DNA from: Talinum fruticosum | Lineage: Eukaryota > Streptophyta > Magnoliopsida > Caryophyllales > Talinaceae | Length of the DNA stretch: 64,000 nucleotides | Assembly (NCBI GenBank): GCA_021018815.1 | Contig: JAITYX010000010.1 | Coordinates: 2,542,001 to 2,606,000 of the forward strand | Direction of reading: 5' to 3' | Shown: positions 33,871 through 45,705 of the stretch, one piece after another | Position numbering within the stretch: position 1 is the first letter of the stretch | How the letters are laid out: every line of letters begins with the position of its first letter | Notes under the pieces: generated by a model | The model's database searches: none | The model's input: the letters and a program-made list of their open reading frames with translations, nothing else | What the model was told of the DNA's origin: nothing | Position numbers and translations under genes: made by a program

Positions 33871-35114
33871 TGAACATTTAAAGAGTCTATATACGGATGA
33901 CAAAGAATTTGGAACCCTATACCAAGAATGCCAAACGCGACACAAGGGTGAATTCCAAATACAAGGAGGATACTCATTGAAGGGTATCGGATTGTGTGTG
34001 CCTAGCCGTGGCACAAGAGAGCTTATTATAAGAGAAGTCCATTCTGGAGGACTTGCTGGCCATTTTGGAGAGAAAAAGACAACTCGGATGCTCAAGGAGC
34101 ATTATTTCCGGCCAAGCATGGACAAAGATGTTCAAGACATTATCAAGAGATGTGTTGCATGCCAATATGCCAAGAGCCATTCCTCGCCTTAAGGACTTTA
34201 CACTCCATTACCTCGTCCCAACTCAGCCCGGGTGGATGTAAGTCTAGACTTCGTTCGGGTCGACCACGGACTCGTAAAAGGAAAGATTCTATTCTGGTTG
34301 TCGTTGATCGATTTTCTAAGATGGCTCACTTCATTGCTTGCAACAAAACCAATGATGCTACACTCGGTTGCTGACCTATACTTTAGAGAAGTGGTAAGGC
34401 TGCATGGGATCCTAAGGACAATGGTCTCGGATAGAGATGCAAAGTTTCGAGTCATTTCAGGTTACCATTTGGAAGAAATTGGGAACGAAGTTGAAGTGCA
34501 ACACCACTTGCCATCCACGTGACGGATGGTCGACCGAGGTTACAAACAGTAACTTTGGGAGTACTCGCTCGAACGCTAATCAAATCGGATACTAAGGCGT
34601 GGGATCAACTTCTTCCACATGCTGAGTTTGCTTACAATCACACGCCAAACAAGACTACCAATGTTTCGCCCTTCAAGGTTGTTTATGGCGTGGAACCTCT
34701 GTCACCTCTTGATCCGACCCCGAGAGCTTTTGATGGAAAACCTCATACTAATGCTATGAAAAGAGCTACACGCATTCGGGACTTGCATGAGAAAGTCGAG
34801 CCGAATTGAGCAAGCTAATCTGAGTTAAAAGGCTAGCACTAACAAAAACCGCAGAAGGGTGGTTTTTCAACCAGAGATCTCGTTTGGATCAACATGAGGA
34901 AGGAGCGTTTTCCTTCCAAGCACAAGTCTAAGTTGATGCCGAGGGCAGATGGACCATTTGAAGTACTTGAGAGAATCAATGACAACGCTTACAAGGTGAA
35001 TTTACCAGGAGAATACAATGTCTCGACTACTTTCAATGTTACCGATTTATCTCCTTACTTGGAAGATAATTCGCTCGAGAATTTGAGGGCAAATTCTTTT
35101 AAAGCTAGGGAGGA
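33871..35114 (+). pseudogene. Gypsy C1 integrase and purine tract
   Basis: The H2C2 zinc part is [20 protein letters not shown], then [11 protein letters not shown] (34060-34180). The core is disrupted by a frame change between VSLDF (34240) and the [17 protein letters not shown] segment (34280). Later segments are VSDRDAKF (34430), AWDQLLPHAEFAYNHTPNKT (34600) and the C-terminal FPSKHKSKLMPRADGPFEVL (34910), then NVTDLSPYLED. The frame runs into the 3' LTR. The purine tract AAAGCTAGGGAGGA is at 35101-35114. No chromodomain is seen. Confidence 0.87.
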
Positions 35115-36148
35115 TGATGGCGAGGACACCACAAACCCAACCCCAACTAATACCGAGAGCCGCCTGAACAGATTGATAATTCGGAGTCCTCGAAGTTACT
35201 ACGGAACCCTCGAAACCATTGCTGGATCATCGTTGATAACGCAGGCATCAAGGGAGTTTTGGCCACACTCGAAATACTTGTCTGTCTCCTCGGACAGGAG
35301 TAAGGGAGTCGACAAGTCGAAGTATTCGGAGGAAAATAAGACAAGAGATCTTTTCTCGAGTCCTCGCTTCGAGCTCGAAGTCAAATGATCTTTTCCGAGT
35401 CCTCGCTTCGAGCTTAGACCGGATTGCGGATATACTCAAATCTACTTAATCATCATCTAGGCATCTTCAGCAGAGCCAGAAAAGGAAAGTTAAGGATCGA
35501 AAGCAAAAGAATTTAGTGACAACGATTGTAGCTCGTCACTGGACTCGAACCGTACTACTTTGTACTATTGATTCCGTGGTCCCCTCCTTTTCTGCTGCCC
35601 TTTTCTCGTTGTAATTATTTACCTTTTGTCCTTTTATTTTGCTGAAAACATCACAACCATTCATTATAAAAGGGGATTTATAACCCTTAGATTAGAGTGA
35701 TATAACCTAGGTAAGAGGCCTATAAATATACATGGGCTCTCTCTTTGTAAAGGATGATGATTTTGATATTGGCTATATGCTAAGTAAAGTTGAGATGTGC
35801 TCCTTTCAACCCCAAAATTCTCTTTTGCTTGTCTAATTAGTGGCATAATTAGGTTGTGTTATGAAGAGTTCAATTATACTTAGTGTGGTGATAGCTGTAT
35901 CACTAAGTGTGATTAGTGCCCTAGTTTTATCCTTGGTGGTGATATCTATATCCTTGGATAGTTCTAGTTTATCTTGTTCTTGTCCAATCGGTGCTGGTTA
36001 CCTTGCTAATCATCTCCTCACAAGTGATTAGCTTACTCCTTGTTGTTTATTGTTGCATTGGTCATTTCTAAGTCTATTCCGAGTCTCTCGAATTGCATTT
36101 GGCGCACTCGTTGGCGGGATCGGTGTAGCCTTGCATCATTGCACATCA
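35115..36148 (+). repeat. 3' LTR of gypsy C1
   Basis: Starts TGATGGCGAGGACACC and ends ATTGCACATCA. Partner of 29608-30643; TATA box at 35721-35730. Confidence 0.9.
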
Positions 36149-36740
36149 AAAGTCCAATTCTAACTCTTCTTATTTTAAAGAACAACTTGAGTCTCTTACT
36201 GCTGAGAGTAAGTTTTTGAAAAATGAGTTAGAAAACTTGAGACAAAATCCGAAAGTACTTGAGACCAATGCTCAAGACAATGAGACCGAGTCCGAGTCAC
36301 TCGCAACGGAGAAGGAGCAACTAAAAAGGAAGCTCAATGAGTCTCAACAGCTAGTTTTAAAATTCACTCAATGTCGAAAAACCTTGATCTTTTGTAGGCT
36401 CTCAGTGTGTCTCATTCGTAAAAGAAGGTCTTGGATACAATGTCGAAGAGGAATCTAATTCTTATACAAGTCTTTTCAAAAGTGATTCCAAAACTGTAGA
36501 GTTCATGAAGGTCGAGCATGGTCCTATTCACTCACATGAAAAGAGGACTGAGCCTAGACCAATTTATAGGAAAACGCCTTCTCAAGCTATTTACAAAAGA
36601 AAAACACGGACTCGGTTTTCTAAAAGGAAGACTCAGAATCGGACCAAACCTAAAATTATTCAAATCTTGGTTTGTAAGAGGAAGTGAGAAGGGTTAGTTT
36701 ATTTCTGTTTTGTAGGTGACTCGAAACGGAAGGGTCACTA
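36149..36740 (+). pseudogene. Sirevirus-2 gag, C-terminal part
   Basis: Takes up the interrupted LEEK segment with SNSNSSYFKEQLESL. The next 80 residues (36216-36458) are rich in Glu, Leu, Lys and Gln and look like a coiled coil. The basic tail (KVEHGPIHSHEKRTEPRPIY at 36505) matches the minus-strand tail of Sirevirus-1 at 15660-15400. Confidence 0.83.
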
Positions 36741-37237
36741 GTACTTAGACAAGTGGCTGCTCACACCATATGTCCGGAAACTCAAAACTCTTCTTAGAGT
36801 TAGAAGATCCGAAAGGAGGAAAAGTCACATTTGGAGACAACAACAAAGGCAAGATAGTTGGGATTGGCAAGATTGGTCAAGAAAACAACTCAGTCACTCC
36901 AGTCTACCTTGTCAAAGGGCTTAAGTACAATCTCCTTAGCATTTTTCAACTATGTGACAAAGGCCAAGAGGTAAGGTTCACTCAAACCAGTTGCTATATC
37001 TTTGATGCAGTCACCAATAAGACAAAGCTCTCGGTGTCCGAGGTCGAGCAACATTTGTACTATTCCTCTTTCGATTCTAGTCAGAATTTATCTTACTTAA
37101 AAGTATCTTTGAATGATGATTCATGGACATGGTATCGCAAACTAGGAAATATTAGCATGCATACTATCAAGAAACTTGTATCTCGTGGATTGGTTAGGGT
37201 TTACCTAACTGTGCATTTAAGAAAGATAAAATCGTGA
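36741..37237 (+). pseudogene. Sirevirus-2 protease and pre-integrase region
   Basis: Around 36750 the sequence codes for YLD, then after an extra A for SGCSHHMSGN; the active-site D-S-G is present only across a frameshift. Then come KVTFGDNNKGKIVGIGKIGQ and GLKYNLLSIFQLCDKG (36800-36960), and WYRKLGNISMHTIKKLVSRG (37130), the pre-integrase segment. Confidence 0.86.
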
Positions 37238-38250
37238 AGCATGCACAACAGGAAAACATGTCGGATCATCTTTCAAACCACTCAAAAATGTGTCTACATC
37301 CGAAATGCTTGAGTTAGTTCATATGGATTTGTATGGTGAAATTCCAGTGAAAAGCTTAGGAGGTAAATCATATGTGCTTGTTCTTATTGATCACTATTCA
37401 TGATTTACTTGGGTGTGTTTTCTGAGGAACAAGAATGAAGCCTTCAAAGAGTTCACTAAGATCTATAGGAAAATTCAAGTGGAGTCCGAGACTCGGAATT
37501 GAAGGATTCGAACCGACCGTGGAAGGGAGTTCGATTACTCAAAATTTACAGATTTCTTTGACAAGAATGACATCTCCCACAACTTCTCTGCACCAAGAAC
37601 TCCTCAACGGAATGGAGTAGTAGAGAGAAAGAACAGAACTCTTGAAGAAATAGGAAGGAACATGATGATTGAAATTGATCTACTTTACTATTTCTAGACC
37701 GAGGCGATCAACACAAGCAAACTACACACTTAATAGATGCCTCATCGGACCAATTATGGAGAAGACACCCTATGAGCTATACAAGGGAAAGAAACCCAAC
37801 ATTTCCTACTTGGACAATTCGGATGTAAATGTTTCGTGTATAACAATGGTAAGGAGTATCCGACTAAGTTTGATGCTAGATCGGATGAAGGTATATTTCT
37901 AGCTTACTCATCCCATAGTAAAGCTTATCGAATTTTTAACAAAAGGACTAACAAAGTAAAAGAAGTATCCACGTTGTCTTTGATGAGATTGATCTTGGTA
38001 GGATAAGTGAATCCACCTTTTCGGATCTCAAGCTTAACAGAGATGAAGATGACATTGCTGAAGCCGAGCTCGAAAGAGTCAAAATAGAAGAACCGAGACA
38101 ACTCGGAATGAGCCAACTCGGAATGTTGTGACTCAAAGAGAACAAAATTAAGAGCTAGCTCATAATGCTCGAAGAACAAGCCAATGCGAAGCTCAGCAGG
38201 AGCAACCAACCGAAGATCAGTCTGTTCAACCAACAAACTTGATAAATCGG
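37238..38250 (+). pseudogene. Sirevirus-2 integrase
   Basis: Pieces in several frames: ELVHMDLYGEIPVKSLGGK (37310), KNEAFKEFTKIYRKIQVESE (37435), RTDRGREFDYSKFTDFF with the second Asp (37510), RTPQQNGVVERKNRTLEEIG with the Glu (37600), NYTLNRCLIGPIMEKTPYEL (37710). The C-terminal part near 37960-38230 matches the Sirevirus-1 segment at 14200-13960. A stop interrupts at 37403 and another at 37697. Confidence 0.85.
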
Positions 38251-39262
38251 AGGACAGGTAGAGCTTTCACATATGCATCTAGTCACCTAACCGAGAACAT
38301 ACTCCCGATATCAACAATGGGGTAAGAACTCGTTCTTTTTACATAATATGTGTGCATTTTTTGAATTTATATCATTAACATAACCTAAAAATGCACTAGG
38401 GGCCTTAATTGAACCTCAATGGGTAAAGGCCATGCAAGAAGAGCTAAATCAATTTAAAGAACCAAGTGTGGACACCGACCGGACGACCTTCGACCACCCA
38501 AGTAATAGGAATCAAATGGGTTGGTAGTGAGAAATAAGGCAGATTAGCCGCTCGGAGGTATAACTAAGAAGAGGGAATTGATTGTGGGGAAACCTTTGCA
38601 CCTGTTGCTAGGATTGAGGCAATTAGAATTCTCTTAGCATTTGCAACTAACATGAACATCAAGCTTTATCAAATGGATGTCAAATCTGCATTTCTCAATG
38701 GTTATATTTAAGAAGTTTATGTTGAGCAACCCCTTGTATTTGAAAACTCGAAATTTCCAAATCATGTTTTCAAATTGCAAAAGGCTTTATATGGTCTTAA
38801 ACAAGCGCTTGGTATGAAAGACAAAGCAGCTTCTTAGTTGAAAATGATTTCAAAAGAAGTCAGATTGACAAAAATCTTTTCACAAAAATTAAGGGGAATG
38901 ATTTTCTTATCATCTAGATATATGCCGATGATATTATCTTTAGAGCTACTAATGAAATTCTATGTCAAGAGTTTTATTAGTTAATGAGACAGGAGTTCCA
39001 AATGAGCATGATGGGAGAACTCAATTTTTTCTTGGTCTACAAATCAAACAAGACAAGGATGACATCTATGTCCATCAATCTAAGTACACCAAGGAGTTAT
39101 TAAAGAAATACAAGCTACAAGATGTGAAGCATGGAGCAACACCTATGAGAAGCGATCAAACTGGACTTAGATAAGAAAGATGCCGACTATGCTTGGATAC
39201 AAGGTTGATAGAAATAGCACATCAGGAGCATGCCAATTTCTGGTTCAATCACTTATGTCCTG
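38251..39262 (+). pseudogene. Sirevirus-2 reverse transcriptase
   Basis: Landmarks across frames: PQWVKAMQEELNQF (38430), [18 protein letters not shown] (38605), [16 protein letters not shown] (38665), FKLQKALYGLKQA (38770), IYADDIIFRAT with YADD (38925), FFLGLQIKQDKDDIYVHQSK (39030) and YTKELLKKYKL. A deletion appears to join SDQTGLR to the RNase H piece MLGYKVDRNSTSGACQF (39180). Gypsy B inserted in the next codons, at SLMSC. Confidence 0.86.
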
Positions 39263-40294
39263 TGATGGAGACCTCCCTACTAATCAAGCTACTAAGAGTC
39301 ATGGTTTACTAGCTAAAGTGCAAGAGGAGCTATCTATGAGTAGTGATCAACTTTGGGCTTCTAAATCGCCCATTCTGGTTCTGGTTGTGCAAGTTGGAAA
39401 CAGGTTAGGAGAACCCTAAAACTCCTTATATCAAGACCATGTTCATCCTAATAAATGGTCCTTAGGAGTAGAACCGGAAATAACAATGGAAGACGCTAGA
39501 AAAGGCAAAACAAGCAAAACGGTCGGCTTTGGAGCATTTATGTGCGTCTGACTTTAAGGGTCAAAAGGTCAATGCTCGGAGGGTCAATTAACAAGACTAG
39601 CTGCATGGGTGCATAGCTAACTTATGGAACTTTCTAGAGAATCCGAAATCACTTAATTTGGTGGAGGAAATCAAATTCTAGAGCCAATCAAAGTAAAGCT
39701 TGGAGAGGAGGAAATCTAATACTTAGCTAGGATTGCACCATGCATAGTAACCACATGTTCCCTCTTAGTGGAAGCATTTTATTGGATTATTCTCTTTACT
39801 TAGTGTAATCCTATCCCTTTATCATGTAAGGCTTCTAATAGCGATTAGATTATGCTTTGCTTTCACTCTTTGTAAGCACTATAAATAGTGCACTATACTC
39901 TCATCGTATTAGACATTCAATTGAATGAGAAAACCGAGTGAGCTAAGTGCTCATCACCCCCAAAATTCTTGATTGCTTATCTTAGTTTGGCAAGCTAAGT
40001 GGTGACCTCTCAAGTCCTTGGAGCAAGCCGGTGGTGTTTCTTATCCAGCCCATGCCTCGGTGCCTCAAGTAGTCAATGGTGGTGATTTCTTATCCGTCGA
40101 AGACTTGGTTTCTATCCTTTTGTATCCCTCATTTTGGTGCTTCTTTTGCTTGACATTTCCACTCCCATTCTAGTGTTTTGCTTACTAATTTGTGAGACAT
40201 TCACAACCTCCTTTCACCCTCTTTTCCCTACCCCAAAAGCCAACTCATATAGCTCGTTTCGGCCGGATTGCTATCAACCTAGAAAGATAAATCA
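39263..40294 (+). repeat. 5' LTR of gypsy B
   Basis: Starts TGATGGAGACCTCC, ends GAAAGATAAATCA. TATAAATA at 39880-39887. A degenerate stem-loop lies at 40073-40100. The primer site after it (40299-40310, TAGTATCAAAGT) is diverged from TGGTATCAGAGT by two bases. Confidence 0.9.
39880..39887 (+). promoter_or_regulatory. TATA box, gypsy B 5' LTR
   Basis: TATAAATA between GCAC and GTGC, which pair as a small palindrome. In the 3' LTR (43648-43655) it has become TACAAATA. Confidence 0.7.
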
Positions 40295-40432
40295 TATTTA
40301 GTATCAAAGTTGTTGCCTACCGTCCCGGCCGAGCTACCATCACTCCCAAAACACCTCCTCTAAACCTCAAACATAAACAGCCGTAAACCCACAAGAAAAC
40401 CCGGTTACTAATAAGTGCTAGCATGACTTTGG

Positions 40433-41500
40433 ATGAGCAATTTGATATGCTCATGAAGGATAATGGTGAGCTGAGAGCTCAAAATGACTACCTATGGAAA
40501 CAGACTTGGAAAGTCCATGAAGGATAGGTGTGATTAACTAAGGAGTATATCTCCTCACTCTCGAGTACTCCTAGCTCCAATGAAGTTAGTGATGAGGACA
40601 ATCCGTTTGCTTCTTCGGATGATCCTAGTCGAGGAGATCAAAAAGAGGTTTTAGATGCTCTAAACACCATTCTCATGATTTCAAAGTGGGAATCTTTGAA
40701 TTTGAAGGCCGTCTAAATCCGAATGAGTTCTTAGATTGGCTAAGAACCTTAGAGAGAATCTTTGATTACAAAGATGTGGCCGACGATAAGAAGGTTAAGC
40801 ATGTTGCTCTCAAGCTTAAGGGATTTGCTTTTACTTGTGGGAAAACCTTGTGCATAACAGGAAACGAAAGAGGAAGTCCAAAATCGAAGTTGGGAGAAAA
40901 TGAGGTCCAAACGCAAGGTTCGTTTCTTGCCCCCAACTTACATTCAAGACAGCTATTCTCAACTCCACAACCTACACCAAGGCAACATGAGTGTAGAGGA
41001 GTATACTCGTGAATTTGAGAGGCTTTTGATCAAATGCGACATTCAAGAGAATGAGGATCAACCATAGTGCGTTATCTTGGTGGCCTTGATCCGAAGTATG
41101 CTCAAGCAGTAGAGTTACAACAATACTCAACTTTTGATGAAGTGTGTCTTTGGCTCATAAGGTTGAGTAACAAAAAAGGCTCGCTTTGCCTAAAGAGAAA
41201 CACCAAAAGCCATCTCACAAAAGAACCCATCCTTTTACAAGGGGAGCCCCCAAGCAACTCCACAAAAGAACCCAATCTCCACAAAACAACCTACTCAACA
41301 ATTTGTCCCAAATGTGCCTAAAACCCCCTCTAATTCCAATTCCACCAAAAGGTCCTACAAGTGCCAAGGTTTGGGTCACATTGCTTCGGAATGTCCAAAC
41401 GGAAGAGTGGTCACCTTGGCCGAGTACCAAGAATTGCCCATGGACGAAGAAGAGCTTGAAAAGGAGTTTTATCTCATGGAGGAAATGGAGGAAGTTGTAG
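40433..41500 (+). pseudogene. Gypsy B gag
   Basis: Starts near 40433 with MTLDEQFDMLMKDNGELRAQ. Then DDPSRGDQKEV, a FEGRLNPNEFLDWLRTLERI capsid segment (40686-40760), MSVEEYTREFERLLIKCDI (40988), VRYLGGLDPKYAQAVELQQY (41065). The zinc knuckle reads SYKCQGLGHIASEC (41350-41395), so the first Cys is lost. Frame changes occur near 40500, 40830 and 41060. Confidence 0.86.
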
Positions 41501-41710
41501 AGGAGGCGGATGAAGAAGAACTTTTAGTTTTGAGAATGGCTTTGAGTGGTTTCAAAGACCCTAAAGAAGAGCAAAGAGAAAATATCTTTCATACTAGAGG
41601 CACGGTTCATGGGAAGGTTTGCTCTATCATTGTGGATAGTGGGAGTTGCACCAATGTTGCCGCCTCAAGCATGGTGGAGAAACTTGGACTCATAGCCTCG
41701 GTCCATCCTC
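41501..41710 (+). pseudogene. Gypsy B protease, truncated
   Basis: EEQRENIFHTRGTVHGKVCS (41570), then IIVDSGSCTNVAASSMVEKL with an intact D-S-G. It stops after ASVHP, where a deletion joins it to RT linker sequence ([17 protein letters not shown], in another frame). Confidence 0.85.
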
Positions 41711-42170
41711 CCCAACAAACCTGCATACCGAATGAACCCCAAGGATGCTATGGAGATTCAAAGGCAAGTTGATGAGCTAATGGCTAAAGGGCTTGTGAGA
41801 GAAAGTACAAGTCCATGTGTTGTCCTAACTCTTTTAGTCCCAAAGAAAGATGGCACCATGAGAATGTGGGTGGACAACCGAGCTATAAATAAAATAACCA
41901 GCAAGTATAGGCATCCAATCCCTAGACTTGAGGATATGCTTGATGAGCTCCATGGGTTACAAGTGTTTTCCAAAGTGGACTTAAAGAGTGGATATTATCA
42001 AATCAGAATCCGTGAAGGAGATGAGTAGAAAACCGCATTTAACACCAAGGGAGGATTGAATGAGTGGCTTGTAATGCCATTCAGGTTGTCAAATGCACCT
42101 AGCACTTTCAGGAGACTCATAAACCAAGTGTTTATGCCTTTTCTTGGCAAGTTCATGGTAGTATACTTGA
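41711..42170 (+). pseudogene. Gypsy B RT, N-terminal half only
   Basis: [60 protein letters not shown], a stop at 42027, and [18 protein letters not shown]. It ends in KFMVVYL at the place where YFDD should follow, so the active site is missing. Confidence 0.88.
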
Positions 42171-43091
42171 AGGGGTGTGCGGTGTGTCAAATGGCGAAAA
42201 GTCACTCTCTTTCGCAAGGGCTTTACACCCCTCTTCCTACACCCAACCAGCCATGGGAAGACATGAGCCTAGACTTCATACTAGGCTTACCGAGGACTCA
42301 AAGGAACAAGGATTCAATTTTGGTGGTAGTAGACCGCTTTTCCAAAATGGCACATTTCATTCCATGCAACAAAACGAATGACGCAACTCATGTGGTCGAC
42401 TTATACTTTAAGGAGATTGTTAGACTCCATGGCATTCCCAAATCCATGGTTTCGGACCAAGATAGCAAATTCTTAAGAAATTGGGAACCAAGCTACAATT
42501 TAGTACTACTTGTCATCCTCAAACTGATGAACAAACCGAAGTGACAAACCGAACGTTGGGAGTACTCTTGAGGGCCTTGATCAAGACCAACTTGAAAGCT
42601 TGGGATCAACTACTTGCTCATGTTGAATTTTTATACAATGGTGCTCCAAGTAAGGCCACGGGCATAAGTCCCTTCAAGAGAGTCTATGGAGTTAAGCCAC
42701 TTACTCTTCTAGACTTAACACCGAGAGGCATGGATGGAAAGCCTAGTGTGGAGGCTTCCAAAAGGGTGCAAGAAATCCAGAATATGCATGAGAAAGTAAG
42801 GGCTAAAATTGAGCAAACCAATCTTGCACATAAGCAATGAGTTGACAAAGGAAGAAAGAAGAAGGTTTTTCAACCTGGAGATCTAGTTTGCCTACACCTA
42901 CGAAAAGAGCGTTTACCTTCCAAGAGAAAGAGCAAGCTTTTGCCACAAGTTGAAGGTGCATTTGAGGTGTTGAAATGATCTACCCAGTGATTATGGGGTC
43001 TCGGAGAGCTTCAATGTAGCTGACCTCTCTCCTTACTTTGAAGATGACACCTTAGAGAATTTGAGGGAAAATTCCTTTCTACAATGGGAGA
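42171..43091 (+). pseudogene. Gypsy B integrase and purine tract
   Basis: Begins inside the zinc finger with [20 protein letters not shown]. The core has [18 protein letters not shown] (first Asp, 42265), VSDQDSKF (second Asp, 42452), and [12 protein letters not shown] (Glu, 42525). About ten residues are missing after DSKFL, with a frame change. The C-terminal part runs to FNVADLSPYFEDDTLENLRE in pieces near 43000-43070. The purine tract AATGGGAGA is at 43083-43091. Confidence 0.86.
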
Positions 43092-44073
43092 TGATGGAGA
43101 CCTCCCTACTAATCAAGCTACTAAGGGTCATGGTTTACTAGTTAAAGTGCAAGAGGAGCTATCTATGAGTAGTGATCAACTTTGGGCTTCTAAATTGCCC
43201 ATTCCGGTTCGGGTTGTGCAAGTTGGCAATGGGTTAGTAGAACCCTAAAACTCCCTATATCAAGACCATGTTGATACTAATAAATGGTCCTTAGGAGTAT
43301 AAGTCGAAATAACAATGGAATAGGCTGGAAATGGCAAAACAAGCAAAACGGTCGATTGAAGGGACTAGCTACATGGGTCCATAGCTAACTTGTGGAACTT
43401 TCTAAAGAATTTGAAATCACTTGATTTGGTGGAGGGAATCAAATTCTAGAGCCAATCAAAGTGAAGCTTGGAGAAGAGGAAATCTAATACTTGGCTTGGA
43501 TTGCACCATGCATAGTAACCACATGTTCCCTCTTAGTGAAAGCTTTTTCTTGGATTATTCTCTTTTCTTAGTGTAATCCTATCCCTTCATCATGTAAGGC
43601 TTCTAACAGCGATTAGATTATGCTTTGCTTTCACTCTTTGTAAGCACTACAAATAGTGCTCTATACTAGGTTGTATTAGACATTCAATTGAATGAGAAAA
43701 CCGAGTGAGCTAAGTGCTCTTCACCCCCAAAATTCTTGATTGCTTATCTTAGTTTGGCAAGCTAAGTGGTGACCTCTCAAGTCCTTGGAGAAAGCTAGTG
43801 GTGTTTCTTATCCAACCCATGCCTCGGTGCCTCAAGTAGTCAATGGTGGTGATTTCTTATCCATTGAAGACTTAGTTTCTATCCTTTTGTGTTCCTCATT
43901 TTGGTGCTTGTTTTGGTGCTAGTTTATCTTGACATTTTCACTCCTATTCTAGTGTTTGCTCACTAATTTCCAAGACATTCACAACCTCCTTTCACCCTCT
44001 TTTCCCCACCCCATAAACCAGCTCATATAGCTCGTTTCTAGCCAGATTTCTATCAGCCTAGAAAGATACATCA
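43092..44073 (+). repeat. 3' LTR of gypsy B
   Basis: Starts TGATGGAGACCTCC and ends GAAAGATACATCA. 50 bp shorter than the 5' LTR; a gap is evident near 43345, where the 5' copy has the word GGCTTTGGAGC. Holds a perfect 7-bp stem-loop at 43840-43867. Confidence 0.9.
43840..43867 (+). other. Stem-loop TCAATGG/CCATTGA in gypsy B LTR
   Basis: 7-bp stem, 14-nt loop TGGTGATTTCTTAT. A copy with the same stem lies at 59780-59807; the 5' LTR copy (40073-40100) has TCAATGG/CCGTCGA, which still pairs at six of seven positions if G-T is allowed. Confidence 0.7.
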
Positions 44074-44078
44074 TCCTG

Positions 44079-44445
44079 GCACTCAAAGAAGCAAAACTTA
44101 GTTGCTCTATCAACTGCTGAGGCTGAGTACATTGCAGCCGGAGCTTGCTATGCTTAATTTCTCCGGATCACGCAACACTTGAAGGATCTTGGGTTATCAT
44201 TCACATCGATTCCAATTAACTACGACAGTCAAAGTACAATCAGCATCACTAAGAATCCAGTTTAGTACTCAAAGACAAAGCATATTGAGGTCAGGTATTA
44301 TTTTCTAAGAGACCATTATGAGAAAGGTGATATTGAACTTGAGTTTATTCCCACGAAATTTCAGTTAGCTGATATTTTAACTAAGACTTTGAGTGAAGAT
44401 CAGTTTTGGTTTATTAGGAATGAACTTAGCATGATTAATGTATGA
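44079..44445 (+). pseudogene. Sirevirus-2 RNase H, C-terminal part
   Basis: WHSKKQNLVALSTAEAEYIA (44080), AGACYA then a stop, LRITQHLKDLGLSF, YDSQSTISITKNPV, a HIEVRYYFLRDHYEKGDIEL segment and FIPTKFQLADILTKTLSEDQ at 44345. This is the standard end of Sirevirus pol. It is the best-preserved RNase H of the two Sireviruses. Confidence 0.9.
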
Positions 44446-44598
44446 TTATGTGATTTATTGCATGAATTATTCTTTCATGATTGAGTGTTATATGCCTTGA
44501 GTAGATAACAAATGGATCGGTTGACTCGGAATAAGACCGAGCTAAGATTTATAAATTTTCTAAGTGTTCTGAGTCACTCGGACACCTTACCGAGTTAG
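44446..44598 (+). other. Sirevirus-2 post-pol spacer, left part
   Basis: Non-coding. Ends CCGAGTTAG at the A-outer insertion; the spacer resumes at 58164 with GTCGGACTCGG. Confidence 0.75.
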
Positions 44599-45705
44599 TG
44601 ATGTATAGTGGGGGTGAAAAGCAAAAAGGAAAGACAAACCGTAAAAAAAGAGGTTCTAAGTATAATGGGGTCTACAAACGCGGTCTTAGGAGAACGGGGA
44701 AATGAGGTGGAAAATGGTGGAGTTTTGAGACGAAATTTGGTAGGGGAACTCTTGAGTGAGTTAAGAAGAGCTCGTAAAAATTAGGGAAGGTTTCAGAGAC
44801 TGAAACACCTTGAACGATTGACAGAAAGTCCGTCTGTCCGAGCTGCTGTCCAGTAATGAGTCCCTTTGTTTGTTTTTGATGCGGGGATGGAATAATGCTT
44901 GGATGGAGCTGAAATTTGAGGGGGATAACTAGACACATCCAGTAACAAGCGAGTGAAATTTGGAATAGAGGAGGTTTGTATTTTGGGGAGATATGAAATT
45001 TTGAACAAAGGTAACCGGATAGGCTAAGTTCTCCAAGGATACGAAATCACCACCTTGGGAAAACTTAGGGCACCTAAAATCTAACCAGATACGTGAAAAA
45101 CCACTAGCTAGATTAAAGGACTCAAAAGATCACCACCAAGTTGCCAAACTTGGATAAAGCATTTGAGGATTTAAAAGGGGTAAGAGCAATCCAGCTCAAG
45201 GTTCATTCAATATTCAAAGATGATTTGTACATGGCCGGATACAAGCTATTTGTAATGCTCAATTAACAATAACATAATCAAAGGCAAAAATAAGATCAAA
45301 GGCCTAGATCATGCTACCCCTTCTCTAAGTTAAAATGGGTGGCCGGATGTGAACGAGTAAATCTTGGCCAAGCATTCTTCACCCCCTTATGCAAGCCATC
45401 TCCTCATTGGTCCAACAAGCAATATTCCCTCCACTAAGAGTAATGCTTGAGGATTCTTCTAGAATTCTTCCTTTGCTGCTCCATTTTGGTAAAGGCCTCT
45501 TTGGATGGGATTTTTGGACCACCCTTGATTAATAAACTTCAACCTTTATTTATGTACCTCATGACATAAAATGGTAACACCTTACGCCTCAACATCTCGG
45601 ACTTCCCCTTGCACCATGTGGACCAAAACGGATGTTTTAGGTCACCATTCTTGATACTTGCCTATACTCGGTTTTCCTTGAAGCATAGCTAGTAGCTCTC
45701 CACCA
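44599..45705 (-). repeat. 3' LTR of A-outer
   Basis: Minus-strand start TGGTGGAGAGC (partner TGATGGAGAGC) and end CCCCACTATACATCA. The purine tract AAGGGGAGGA is next to it at 45706-45715. Confidence 0.9.

Larger units (their letters stand above)
29608..36148 (+). mobile_element. Gypsy C1: full-length Ty3/gypsy element
   Basis: LTRs 29608-30643 and 35115-36148 enclose gag, protease, RT, RNase H and integrase in gypsy order. The left flank is AAAAG and the right flank AAAGT, consistent with a 5-bp duplication that lost one A. Flanking Sirevirus gag continues from LEEK to SNSNSSYF across the element. The initiator-Met primer site and gypsy order fit a chromovirus-like lineage, but no chromodomain is evident after the integrase; a Reina-like placement is only a guess. 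All domains contain stops or frame changes. Confidence 0.92.
39263..44073 (+). mobile_element. Gypsy B: Ty3/gypsy element with internal deletions
   Basis: LTRs 39263-40294 and 43092-44073. Perfect duplication TCCTG at 39258-39262 and 44074-44078. Sirevirus RNase H resumes after it with the SWHSKKQNLVALSTAEAEYI segment. The internal part is only 2.8 kb and lacks the region between protease and RT, and between the RT active site and the integrase zinc finger. With intact ends and TSD but no complete pol, it was probably mobilised by proteins of a relative. Confidence 0.93.

Noticed and set aside
29608..36148. Chromodomain at the end of gypsy integrases
   Set aside because: After the DLSPYxED segment all gypsy copies reach the purine tract within a few dozen codons and no chromodomain pattern is seen.
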